From Gemmatimonadota bacterium (lineage in GTDB: Bacteria > Gemmatimonadota > Gemmatimonadetes > Longimicrobiales > Gaopeijiaceae): a stretch of 44,873 nucleotides of DNA. The notes under the pieces were generated by a model that saw only the letters and a list, made by a program, of their open reading frames with translations, did no database searches and was not told where the DNA came from. Of the stretch, positions 31,651-39,497 are shown in pieces; position 1 is the first letter of the stretch, and every line of letters starts with the position of its first letter. The translations under genes were made by a program, and so were the position numbers. The stretch is from positions 1 to 44,873 of the forward strand of contig SKNW01000002.1 of the NCBI GenBank assembly GCA_007120305.1. The letters run 5' to 3'.

Positions 31651-33630
31651 TCAGTTCGAAGAACCGCGGGTTCCGGTCCGCCAGGAGATCGGAACGCCCG
31701 AGCCCGGGGCCGACACCCGCACGTAGCCCTGCATCTCCTGGTGGAGCGCCGAGCAGAAGGCGGTGCAGTAGAAGGGATAGATCCCGGTGCGCGTCGGGAC
31801 CCACTTCAGGGTCTTGGTCTGCCCCGGCACGAGGATGATCTCGGCGTTCGTGGCGCCCTTGATGGCGATCCCGTGGGTCACATCCCAGTCCTGCTCCAGG
31901 TTCGTCACGTGGAAGTAGACGGTGTCGCCTACCTCGACCCCCTCGATGTTGTCCGGGGTGAAGTGGCTCCGGATGCTGGTCATGTAGACCCGGACCACGT
32001 TCCCCTCCCGCTCCACCCGGGCATCGCCGGGACGGCGCGTGACCTGGGGATGCTGGTTCTCGGAGAGTTCGTAGATCCGCCGCGCGTTTCCGGAGATCAG
32101 GTCCGCCCGGATTCCCTGGGCGTAGTGGGGCTCGCCGATGGTGGGGAAGTCCTTGAGCAGAACCATGCGGTCACCCGAAACGTCGTAGAGCTGGGCCGGG
32201 TGGTTCTGCTTCGGCCCCACCGGGAGGAAACGGTCCCGGGCGGTCTTGGTGAGACCAATCAGATACCTGGGCTGCGGGTCACGGGTGTCGCCGTGGGTCA
32301 GCATGAGATGCCCGATGGAGTAGTAGGCGTCGATCCGGTCCACCACCTCGAAGGTCTCGAGCGACCACTTCACGATCTCGGACGAGATGTAGACCGAGGT
32401 GTAGGCGTAGCCGCGACCATCGAACTCGGTGTGGAGCGGCCCGAGGCCGGGGTTCTGGACCTCGCCGATGATGGTGGCGTCGTAGTCCAGCACCGGGATC
32501 CCCATGATCGTCTCCACGATGGCCCCGTCGGAGATGGCCTGCTGCATGCGCGAGAAGGAGTGGACCGGGATCACGGTGGCGAGCTTGCCTCCCGCCACGA
32601 TGTATTCGCCGGTGGGGTCGATGTCGACGCCGTGGGGGGACTTCGGCGTCGGGAGGAAGTACATGGCGCCCTGGAGTTCCGAGGGCTGCAGAAGGCGTAC
32701 CCCCTGCTTCTCTTCGGAGACGGCGGTGCCAACCCCCGGGTCGTAGCGGTTGTGGAAGTAGGTTCCCGGCACGTCGCGGCCGGCGCCGTTCGCCGCGGCT
32801 TCGGCGGCCCGCCGCCAGTTCACGGCCAGGATGAAGTCCTTGTCGTTTCGCGATGCCTCGATCTCGAGCAGGGTGTGGGCCTGCTCGGTGTTGTACGAGG
32901 TGAAGAAGACCCAGTCCCCGGAGACGCCCATCCCCGAACGGGCCAGGTCGTAGTGGTAGGGGGGAACCTGCACCTGGAAGTCCAGCTCCATCTCGCCTGA
33001 CTCCGGGTCGACCCGGATGAAGGTCAGGGCGCCATCGAAGTTTTCCCGGTAGGAGTCGATGGGGACGTCCAGGTCCTGCTCCACAGGAATCGAGAATCGG
33101 GTTGCGCCAAAGACGTACTCGGTGTTCTCGGTCACGAACGACGAGGCATGGTTTCCGCCCGTGTTCGGGAGTTCCAGGATCTCCACGGTCTCGAACTTGG
33201 TCAGGTCGATGCGGGCGATCCGGGGGGTGTTGTTCCCGTTGATGAAGATCCACCGGCCGTCGGCCGTCCCGTTCGTTCGGGAGAGGACCGGGTGGTGGGA
33301 GTCGTCCCAGGGGATGAAGCCGTAGCTCGTCTGGAGCATTCCCTTCGACTCCTCGGAGTAGCCGTACCCCGACTCGGGGTCCTGGCTGAAGACCGGGATC
33401 ACCCGGAAGAGCCGGGCCGAGGGGAGGCCCCAGACCGAGAGCTGGCCGCTGTAGCCCCCGGAAAGGAAGGCGTAGAACTCGTCATGCTCGCCGGGGGCCA
33501 CGTAGACCCGCTCGGCGGCGTCACCGGCCGCGATCATGCCGTTCTCGCCGGCACAGCCTGCGAAGGCGACGCCCATTCCCGCCACCGCGAAGGTGGCGAG
33601 CGCGGCGTTCAACTTCCCGTTCAGTTTCAT
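31651..33630 (-). CDS. nosZ: nitrous oxide reductase, Sec-type (clade II)
   Basis: A 659-residue enzyme reducing N2O to N2. The N-terminus is a Sec-type signal with a lipobox-like VAFAGC (Cys26) and no twin arginine, as expected for clade II and unlike Tat-exported clade I. The beta-propeller carries CuZ histidines in WDDSHHP, GGNHASSF, SPHGVDID, LHTEFDGRG, IGHLML and EPHYAQ. The C-terminal cupredoxin domain has the CuA site CTAFCSALHQEMQGY (Cys622, Cys626, His630, Met633). The ribosome binding site is GGAGAGGG; the start overlaps the stop of the upstream cytochrome gene by 4 nt. If lipidated, the enzyme would be membrane-attached, close to its cytochrome c donor. Confidence 0.97.
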   Translation of the reverse strand: MKLNGKLNAALATFAVAGMGVAFAGCAGENGMIAAGDAAERVYVAPGEHDEFYAFLSGGYSGQLSVWGLPSARLFRVIPVFSQDPESGYGYSEESKGMLQTSYGFIPWDDSHHPVLSRTNGTADGRWIFINGNNTPRIARIDLTKFETVEILELPNTGGNHASSFVTENTEYVFGATRFSIPVEQDLDVPIDSYRENFDGALTFIRVDPESGEMELDFQVQVPPYHYDLARSGMGVSGDWVFFTSYNTEQAHTLLEIEASRNDKDFILAVNWRRAAEAAANGAGRDVPGTYFHNRYDPGVGTAVSEEKQGVRLLQPSELQGAMYFLPTPKSPHGVDIDPTGEYIVAGGKLATVIPVHSFSRMQQAISDGAIVETIMGIPVLDYDATIIGEVQNPGLGPLHTEFDGRGYAYTSVYISSEIVKWSLETFEVVDRIDAYYSIGHLMLTHGDTRDPQPRYLIGLTKTARDRFLPVGPKQNHPAQLYDVSGDRMVLLKDFPTIGEPHYAQGIRADLISGNARRIYELSENQHPQVTRRPGDARVEREGNVVRVYMTSIRSHFTPDNIEGVEVGDTVYFHVTNLEQDWDVTHGIAIKGATNAEIILVPGQTKTLKWVPTRTGIYPFYCTAFCSALHQEMQGYVRVSAPGSGVPISWRTGTRGSSN

Positions 33631-34223
33631 GGTTCCCTCTCCATCACGGTGCGGAGGTACTCGACGAGGGCACGCGCCTCGTCTTCGGAGATGTTCTGGT
33701 ACGGCATGACCAGCGGGTACTCGGCCAGGAGCTTCTGCCCCTCGGGATGCTCTCGGACCATCTGCTCCGGGTTCAGGATGAAGTTCATGACGAACGCCGC
33801 GGAGCGGTGTTCGAGGACGCGACCCAGCGGGGGGCCCACGAAGCGGTCCTCGAGCATGTGGCACGCCTCGCAGTTGTACTGGAAGAGCGTCTCGCCCCGG
33901 GTGGCCTTCTCCAGGTCGATGGTCCCCAGCTGCACCGGAGCCGTGATTGGACCCACCCCGTGCTCGAGTTCGAAGGCGGTGAAGGTGGGCCCGGAAGGGG
34001 CGTCGTCGCCCGCGGCCTGACCCGCGGGTCGGTCCTCGCCCCCGCATCCGGGCAGGGCAAAGGCCTGGACCAGGGCGAGGGTCAGGCCAAGGGCGAGGCT
34101 CGATCCGCGAGCCAGGCCGCTGGATCGACCGCTGGATCGACCGCTGGATCGGGCGCCGGATCGGGCGCCGGATCGGCCGCTGGTTCGGCCGCCGAAGCGG
34201 GGGGTGCGAATGCTTCCGTTCAT
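33627..34223 (-). CDS. cytochrome c lipoprotein, likely electron donor to NosZ
   Basis: A 198-residue protein, first in the nos operon. One haem site CEACH (118-122) and a likely distal Met in YPLVMPYQNIS (Met173) mark a class I cytochrome c, with ISEDEARALVEYLRTV as the closing helix. The signal sequence has a lipobox (FALPGC, Cys60). Before it lie about 38 residues rich in Arg, Ser and Gly (RSSG repeats) from a 12-bp tandem array. No ATG or GTG occurs between the repeats and the signal helix, so the start at 34223 (GAGG 8 nt upstream) seems right. The 4-nt overlap with nosZ and the role of similar cytochromes suggest it feeds electrons to CuA. Confidence 0.9.
   Translation of the reverse strand: MNGSIRTPRFGGRTSGRSGARSGARSSGRSSGRSSGLARGSSLALGLTLALVQAFALPGCGGEDRPAGQAAGDDAPSGPTFTAFELEHGVGPITAPVQLGTIDLEKATRGETLFQYNCEACHMLEDRFVGPPLGRVLEHRSAAFVMNFILNPEQMVREHPEGQKLLAEYPLVMPYQNISEDEARALVEYLRTVMEREP
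34117..34200 (-). repeat. 12-bp tandem repeat in the 5' end of the cytochrome c gene
   Basis: Seven 12-bp units from 34117 to 34200 (CCGCTGGATCGA, CCGCTGGATCGG, GCGCCGGATCGG types); the first two are identical, as are units four and five, and the last is degenerate. They encode an Arg/Ser/Gly repeat before the lipoprotein signal. Confidence 0.88.
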
Positions 34224-34250
34224 GGTGCCATCCTCAGGCGGGGGGTCTCG

Positions 34251-34316
34251 GGCGGTTCCCTCAACGCTCGATGAAAGCTAGAGTTGGGCAGTTTCACCGT
34301 CTGTCCGGGAACCGCC
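34251..34316 (-). promoter_or_regulatory. inverted repeat in the nos operon control region
   Basis: GGCGGTTCCC (34251-34260) and GGGAACCGCC (34307-34316) are exact inverted copies around a 46-bp less GC-rich segment, 27 bp upstream of the first nos gene. This is the position expected for the nos promoter. It may be a two-site operator or a leader stem. No TTGAT-N4-ATCAA (FNR/NNR) site is present here. Confidence 0.4.
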
Positions 34317-34443
34317 GCGCCCCGCTGTGGGGCGATTCCCTACACGCCGTGCCAGGCCGGGGCGGGCCGGGTCGGGGCGCGCCAGCCCCGACGCCCGACG
34401 GCAGGGAACAGGTAGGGGCTCATCGAGTGGGAGGGATCCCGGG

Positions 34444-35556
34444 TCAGGATTCCCGACCCCGCGGCCCTGGCGAACCGGTGCTGGGGGATGTGAGGCCGCG
34501 GGACACCAGGGGGAGCTCAAGACGAACCCGCGTTCCCCGGCCCGGCACGGACGAGATCCGGAGCCGTCCACCGGCATACCGGGCGCGTTCATGCATCCGG
34601 AGGATCCCCAGGTGGCGGTCCGGCCAGGCAGTGGCGGCCGTCACATCGAACCCCGATCCGTTGTCCGAGAGATCCACCTTCACCTGGTCCCCGGAGGTGC
34701 GGTAACGGATTCGCACCCGGGTCGGGTTCCCGTGCTGAAGCGCGTTGCTCAGGGCCTCCTGGAGGATCCGGTACAGGGCCAGTGCCCCGTCGGAGTCCAG
34801 GCAGGCATCGGGGGGGGTCCCTTCCACCTCCACCCGCACCCTCGTCCCCCGGGTCAGGTGGCGGGCCTGGACCTCCAGGGCCCGGGTGGGACCCAGTTCG
34901 TCCAGCTCAGGCGGCCGCAGCCCCCGGGCGATCCGCGCGATCCCCTCCAGGGCTTCGGACCCTTCGCGCCGGGCGGCCTCCAACGCCGCGCCGCTCGGGA
35001 CCAGCGCCGCGGGAAGAGGGTCGGGGAGTCCGCGCCGAGCGAGGCGAATCTGGACCAGGACCGACGACATCAGCTGGGCGGTCCCGTCCAGGAGCTCGTT
35101 GGCCAGCCGCTTTCGTTCCATTTCCTCGGCCTGGGCGATCCGGGCGGCCAGGCTCCGTTCCCGCTCCCGGGCGGCGGCCAGGGCATCCAGCATCCGGTTC
35201 ACCACCTTTACGACCCGGGTCATTTCCCGATCGGCCAGCGGGGAGACGGGGACCCGGGCCTCCAGGTCTCCCACTTCCACCCGGCGAACCACCGACCCGA
35301 TGGCCCGCAAGGGACGGAGTGCAAGGAACACGACGAGTGCGTTGGCGCCGGCCACGAGGAGCACGCCCACCGCCAGCCATCCCTTCACGAAGGGATCCGG
35401 GGCGGAGCGGGCCACCAGGGCCCCCGCCACCACGGCGCCCCCGATGAGCAGGGTCGCCGAGCCCACGATCTTGGCGTAGAGCGAGACCCTCAGGAGGCGG
35501 TCGGCCCACGGGCTCGATCCGTGAGCTTCGGGAGGGTCGCGGGGAGGATCCGGCAT
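34444..35556 (-). CDS. membrane histidine-kinase homologue lacking the phospho-acceptor His
   Basis: A 370-residue protein with two membrane helices (about 30-50 and 60-80), a HAMP-like linker (about 80-135) and the kinase module of the NarX/LuxR-partner type. The dimerisation box reads EMERKRLANELLDGTAQ, with Leu156 (codon CTG) where the family has His (RELHD). The following features are intact: IARGLRPPELDELG, the N-box LQEALSNALQHGN, DNGSGFDV and a G-box LGILRMHERARYAGG. It therefore may bind ATP but cannot autophosphorylate on the usual His. It lies 220 bp upstream of the nos operon on the same strand and divergent from a complete kinase. The ribosome binding site is not obvious. Confidence 0.87.
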   Translation of the reverse strand: MPDPPRDPPEAHGSSPWADRLLRVSLYAKIVGSATLLIGGAVVAGALVARSAPDPFVKGWLAVGVLLVAGANALVVFLALRPLRAIGSVVRRVEVGDLEARVPVSPLADREMTRVVKVVNRMLDALAAARERERSLAARIAQAEEMERKRLANELLDGTAQLMSSVLVQIRLARRGLPDPLPAALVPSGAALEAARREGSEALEGIARIARGLRPPELDELGPTRALEVQARHLTRGTRVRVEVEGTPPDACLDSDGALALYRILQEALSNALQHGNPTRVRIRYRTSGDQVKVDLSDNGSGFDVTAATAWPDRHLGILRMHERARYAGGRLRISSVPGRGTRVRLELPLVSRGLTSPSTGSPGPRGRES

Positions 35557-35712
35557 GGTCGGAGATCCGGACAGGCCAGGGTGAAGTTCGGGGTGCAGTG
35601 GTGGAGCGTGATCAAACGTGGCAGGTTTCCATGCCGGGATCTGTCGGGAGTCGGACGAAGGTGGTGTGGGGAGATCCTCCACAGCGGGGCTGTCCCAAGC
35701 GCGGGGGGGGGC

Positions 35713-36795
35713 ATGACGACGGAGGCATTCAACGATTTCCGGGCCGTGTTCGATGCGGCCCCGGACGGCATCGTCGTGGTGAACGACCGAGGGATCCTCA
35801 TCGAGGTGAACCCCCGGGCCCTGGCCATGCTGGGCTACACGCGCGCCGAACTCCTGGGCGCGCCTATCGAGTCCATCGTGCCCCACGAGGTTCGGACCCG
35901 CCACGTGGGGCTCCGCGACGGCTTCATGGCGCGCCCCGCCCATCGCCCCATGGGCGCCGAGATGGAACTGCGCGCCGCCCGGAAGGATGGCCGCGAACTC
36001 CCGGTGGAGGTGGCGCTCCGGCCCTGCCACACGCCGAACGGGGATTTCGTCATTGCCGTGATGCGCGACACCTCCACCGAGCGCAGGCTCCGGACCCTGG
36101 GAGCCGGCGTGCTTCGAGCCACCGAGGAGGAGCGGCAGCGCATTGCCCGGGAACTCCACGATGACACGGCCCAGTCCCTGGCGGCCCTCCTCCTCCGCCT
36201 CCAGGTCCTGGCCCGGACCCCGGACGAGGCGACCCGGCAGGGCATGCTGGAGCAGATGCAGGCGGAGGTCGAGGGGATGGTGGAAGGGGTGCGGCGCATT
36301 GCCCGCGGACTCCGGCCTCCGGCCCTCGAGGACGTGGGACTCGAGGCGGCGATCCGCTCCCAGTTCCGCCGGTGCTTCCACGAGACCGGAATCGAGACCG
36401 ATCTGCACCTCGAGAGCGTGGGGCATCTCCTGTCGCCCGAGGGTCAACTGGTGGTCTACCGCGTGGTTCAGGAAGCCATTTCCAACGTCGTCCGCCACGC
36501 CGGAGCCCGCCACGTCGAGGTTCGCCTTGAACGCCAGGGCGAGGGAGGGACGGCCCGGGTCGTGGCCTCCGTCCGGGATGACGGGCGGGGCTTCGATGCC
36601 GAGGGGGCCTTCCTGGCCGGCGCCGGGCTGGGGCTTGTCGGCATGGAGGAGCGGGCCCGGATCGCGGGAGGAAGCTTCTCCCTGGTGAGTGCCCCGGGCG
36701 AGGGGTGCGAGGTTCGGCTGCGAGTCCCGCTGGCCGCTGAGGTCGATGGACCTCCGTCTGTTTCTCCCCATGAGCGGAGGAGGTCCCATGGCTGA
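35713..36795 (+). CDS. PAS-domain sensor histidine kinase (NarL-partner type)
   Basis: A 360-residue soluble kinase without membrane helices. PAS domain, about residues 8-122 (FDAAPDGIVVVNDRG, LAMLGYTRAELLG, LPVEVALRPCHTPNGDFVIAVMRD). Dimerisation/phosphorylation box ERQRIARELHDDTAQ with His149 intact, then IARGLRPPALEDVG, N-box VQEAISNVVRHAG, and ATP-binding DDGRGFD and LGLVGMEERARIAGG. It overlaps the response regulator by 8 nt, so it should phosphorylate it. The PAS ligand cannot be told; no haem- or flavin-specific residues are obvious. It is divergent from the His-less homologue 156 bp away, which may heterodimerise with it (inference). Confidence 0.93.
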   Translation: MTTEAFNDFRAVFDAAPDGIVVVNDRGILIEVNPRALAMLGYTRAELLGAPIESIVPHEVRTRHVGLRDGFMARPAHRPMGAEMELRAARKDGRELPVEVALRPCHTPNGDFVIAVMRDTSTERRLRTLGAGVLRATEEERQRIARELHDDTAQSLAALLLRLQVLARTPDEATRQGMLEQMQAEVEGMVEGVRRIARGLRPPALEDVGLEAAIRSQFRRCFHETGIETDLHLESVGHLLSPEGQLVVYRVVQEAISNVVRHAGARHVEVRLERQGEGGTARVVASVRDDGRGFDAEGAFLAGAGLGLVGMEERARIAGGSFSLVSAPGEGCEVRLRVPLAAEVDGPPSVSPHERRRSHG

Positions 36796-37453
36796 GGGTG
36801 GCATTCGCATCCTCCTGGCCGACGACCACGCCATCTTCCGGGCGGGGCTCCGGGCCCTTCTGGAGCTGGAGGAAGACCTGGAGGTGGTGGGAGAGGCGGC
36901 CTCGGGCGACGAAGCCGTGTCCTGCGCCCTCGCCACGCGTCCCGACGTGGTGATCATGGATCTCTCCATGCCCGGAACCCACGGGCTCGAGGCCACCCGC
37001 CGTCTCGCGGCCCTGGACATCGGGGTCAGCGTCCTGGTCCTGACGGTCCACGCCGAGGAGGAGTACCTGGTTCCGGTGGTGGATGCCGGGGCCTCGGGGT
37101 ACCTGACCAAGGCCAGCGCGGACCGGGACCTGGTGGACGCCATCCACGTGGTGGCCCGGGGCGAGGTCTACCTGCCCGCCCGGGCCACGACCCTTCTCCT
37201 GAAGCAGTACCGGAAGTCCGAGCGGGAGGAGGGGCACGAGAACCCGGGAATCCAGGAGCTGAGCGCCCGGGAGCGCGAGGTCATGGCGCTCACGGCCGAG
37301 GGGTACTCCTCCACCGAAATCGGGCAGAAGCTCTTCATCTCGCCGAAGACCGTGGACACCTACCGCTCCCGCATCATGCAGAAGCTGCGTCTCAACCACC
37401 GCTCGGAACTGGTGCGTTTCGCCCTCCGGGCCGGGCTTCTCCGCGAACTGTGA
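36788..37453 (+). CDS. NarL/FixJ-family response regulator
   Basis: A 221-residue two-domain regulator. The receiver has the acidic pair (ADDH, 11-14), phospho-acceptor Asp58 in VIMDLSMPG, Thr/Ser in LVLTVHAEEE and Lys in GYLTKAS. The DNA-binding domain is LuxR-type (about 155-221): LSAREREVMALTAEGYSSTEIGQ, then LFISPKTVDTYRSRIMQKL. AGGAGG precedes the ATG at 36788. It overlaps the kinase by 8 nt and the next gene by 4 nt, so three genes form one operon. Its targets are unknown; the nos operon 2.5 kb away is a candidate. Confidence 0.95.
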   Translation: MAEGGIRILLADDHAIFRAGLRALLELEEDLEVVGEAASGDEAVSCALATRPDVVIMDLSMPGTHGLEATRRLAALDIGVSVLVLTVHAEEEYLVPVVDAGASGYLTKASADRDLVDAIHVVARGEVYLPARATTLLLKQYRKSEREEGHENPGIQELSAREREVMALTAEGYSSTEIGQKLFISPKTVDTYRSRIMQKLRLNHRSELVRFALRAGLLREL

Positions 37454-38034
37454 CTCCGGATCGTCCGACGCCGGCCCCTTCCGATCCCCTGGTCTTTGAC
37501 CAGGCCCTGGCCCGGGCCCCGGTCTCCGTGGCGCTGGAGGTGGATCTCCCGGTGGCGCCGAGGCGGGCCTGGTCCGCCCTCGTCCGGGTGGAGCGCTGGC
37601 CCCTCTGGCATCCTGGGGTGGAGGTGGCGGTGCTCCGGGCCGATGCTCCGGCCCCCGGGGTGCGCCTGGACTGGCGAGCCGACGGGATGCGGATCCGGTC
37701 CCATGTCCTGGTCGTCGACGAACTCCACCGCCTGGAGTGGTCGCTCCGGATGCTGGGCGGCCACGGGGCCCAGCGGTGGACCCTCACACCCTCGCCGGAC
37801 GGCGCCACCTCGGTTCGCCTGGAGGAGTGGTGGACCGGGCTGGCGCCGCGCCTTCTCCGGGGCACCCTGCAGCGGACGCTGGAGGTGGCCCGGACGGCCT
37901 GGCTGGAGCGGCTTCGGGACCACGTGACCCGGAACCCTTCATCCGGAGACCCTGAACCCCCGGATCCCGAACGCGAGGATCCTGAACGCAGGGAACGCTT
38001 CGACGGGGATGCGGATTCTTCCAGCGTCCGCTGA
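37450..38034 (+). CDS. SRPBCC (START-like) family protein
   Basis: A 194-residue protein with a GTG start overlapping the response-regulator stop (GTGA). The body has the START/Bet v1-like pattern of polyketide-cyclase/dehydrase proteins: VSVALEVDLPVAPRRAWSALV, RWPLWHPGVEVAVL, HRLEWSLRMLGG, SVRLEEWWTGL and a long C-terminal helix (LQRTLEVARTAWLERLRDH). Such proteins have a deep pocket for lipids or other hydrophobic ligands. The last 35 residues are Pro/Glu/Asp/Arg-rich with DPE repeats and probably disordered. Coupling to a two-component operon suggests a role in ligand sensing or response, but no function is established. Confidence 0.82.
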   Translation: MTPDRPTPAPSDPLVFDQALARAPVSVALEVDLPVAPRRAWSALVRVERWPLWHPGVEVAVLRADAPAPGVRLDWRADGMRIRSHVLVVDELHRLEWSLRMLGGHGAQRWTLTPSPDGATSVRLEEWWTGLAPRLLRGTLQRTLEVARTAWLERLRDHVTRNPSSGDPEPPDPEREDPERRERFDGDADSSSVR

Positions 38035-38099
38035 CTCGCTCCTCCCGCCCTTTTTCGCACCTCGCCGATCTTCCCACGCCTCACCGAACCCCCCCTGCC

Positions 38100-39302
38100 A
38101 TGCCAACGCATATCGTTCACTTCGATGGCGCCTCCGGTGACCGTCTCGCGGCCCGTGCCGATCTCCCGGTGGGGGGTCCGCCGCGGGCGTGGGCGCTGGT
38201 GGCCCACTGCTTCACCTGTTCCAAGAATCTCCGGGCGGTGGTAAACCTCTCCCGGGAGCTGAACCGGGCCGGCGTGGCCGTGCTGCGCTTCGACTTCACC
38301 GGGCTGGGAGAGAGCGAGGGCGACTTCGCCGACACCACCTTCTCCTCCAACGTGGCGGACCTGGTGGCGGCCGCCCGTTACATGGCGGAGGTGTGGCGTG
38401 CGCCGGACCTCCTCATTGGGCACTCGCTGGGTGGCGCCGCCGTCCTGCGCGCGGCCCATGCGCTCCCCTCGGTTCGCGGGGTCGTGACCATCGGGGCGCC
38501 GTCCGATCCCGTTCACGTGCTGGGGCACGTGGAGGGGGCACGGGCCGAGCTCGAGGCCATGGGCGAAGCGGAGGTGTCCATCGGCGGACGCCCCTTCCGG
38601 ATCCGGAAGGCGTTCGTGGACGACGTTTCGGAGGCTCGTCTCGACGAGGCGCTGCGGAACCTGGGGCGGGCCCTGCTGGTCCTGCATGCCCCGGAGGACC
38701 GCATCGTTCCCGTGGCGCATGCCGGGAGGATCTTCGAGGCGGCGCGCCACCCCCGGAGCTTCGTCGCCCTCGACGGCGCGGATCATCTCCTCTCGGACCC
38801 GGAGGCCTCGCGCTATGCCGCCGGCGTCATCGCGGCCTGGGCCTCCTGCTACCTGGATCCCGCGCCACCCGCTCCCTCCCGATCCGGCACGCTCGCCGAC
38901 GAAGGCCGGGTGACGGTGGTCACGGGCGCCGAAGGATACCGAACCGAGGGCCAGGTCCGGGGGCATCGCTTTCTGGTGGATGAGCCCGTGCAGCTGGGCG
39001 GGACCGACGAAGGCCCCACCCCCTTCGAGCTCCTCTGGGCGAGCCTGGCCGCCTGCACCACCATCACCCTGCGCATGTACGCGGATCGGAAGAAATGGCC
39101 GCTCGAGGACATCCAGGTCCGGATCCGTCACACCCGGGAGGCGGGACGGGATCACGTGGTCCGGGAACTCCGACTCGACGGGCCCCTGGACGCGGAGCAG
39201 CGGCAGCGACTCGTGGAGATCGCCGATCGATGCCCCGTCCACCGCACCATGGAGCGCGGGGTGGAGATCACCACAGAGGTCTTCGGGATGGACGCTACCT
39301 AG
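38100..39302 (+). CDS. alpha/beta-hydrolase fused to OsmC-family peroxidase domain
   Basis: A 400-residue two-domain protein. Residues 1-255 form an alpha/beta-hydrolase with nucleophile elbow IGHSLGGAAVL, APEDRIVPVAHA (acid) and DGADHLL (His). Residues about 260-400 are an OsmC domain with both catalytic cysteines (SLAACTTITLRMYA and DRCPVHRTM) that reduce organic hydroperoxides. The family is known as bifunctional hydrolase/OsmC. It probably acts in peroxide defence, perhaps first hydrolysing a peroxidised ester (inference). A 65-bp gap follows the SRPBCC gene, so it may be read from the same or its own promoter. The ribosome binding site is weak. Confidence 0.94.
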   Translation: MPTHIVHFDGASGDRLAARADLPVGGPPRAWALVAHCFTCSKNLRAVVNLSRELNRAGVAVLRFDFTGLGESEGDFADTTFSSNVADLVAAARYMAEVWRAPDLLIGHSLGGAAVLRAAHALPSVRGVVTIGAPSDPVHVLGHVEGARAELEAMGEAEVSIGGRPFRIRKAFVDDVSEARLDEALRNLGRALLVLHAPEDRIVPVAHAGRIFEAARHPRSFVALDGADHLLSDPEASRYAAGVIAAWASCYLDPAPPAPSRSGTLADEGRVTVVTGAEGYRTEGQVRGHRFLVDEPVQLGGTDEGPTPFELLWASLAACTTITLRMYADRKKWPLEDIQVRIRHTREAGRDHVVRELRLDGPLDAEQRQRLVEIADRCPVHRTMERGVEITTEVFGMDAT

Positions 39303-39497
39303 TATCCTGAGTCAGAGATTCGCTGGAATTCGAACGGCGCTGCATCCACCGTGGCCGCGTCGCTCCTCCTCGCAAGAGCGGTGCTCTTCAGGCGGCCCGC
39401 TGAAGGCATGGCGAACGCACGTCGAGGCGGACCCACGACCGAAGTGGGCCCCTGCCGCCCTGACCCGGACACGCAAGACCCCTTCCCGATGGCCCCT

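Noticed and set aside
30556-33000. 814-codon plus-strand frame opposite nosZ and the NosB/NosL-like gene
   Set aside because: Shadow of the true minus-strand genes; its translation is His/Val/Gly-rich without domains.
34271-34705. Plus-strand frame starting in the nos upstream region
   Set aside because: It overlaps the end of the histidine-kinase homologue and has shadow-like composition; the region is better explained as a promoter area.
35557-35712. FNR-like half site (GTGATCAAAC) between the divergent kinases
   Set aside because: Only one half resembles TTGAT-N4-ATCAA; the other half does not, so no operator is claimed.
39303-39497. Possible small gene or terminator between convergent genes
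   Set aside because: Only short imperfect hairpins (for example CCCAC/GTGGG near 39432-39448) and no coding-like frame; not strong enough to annotate.
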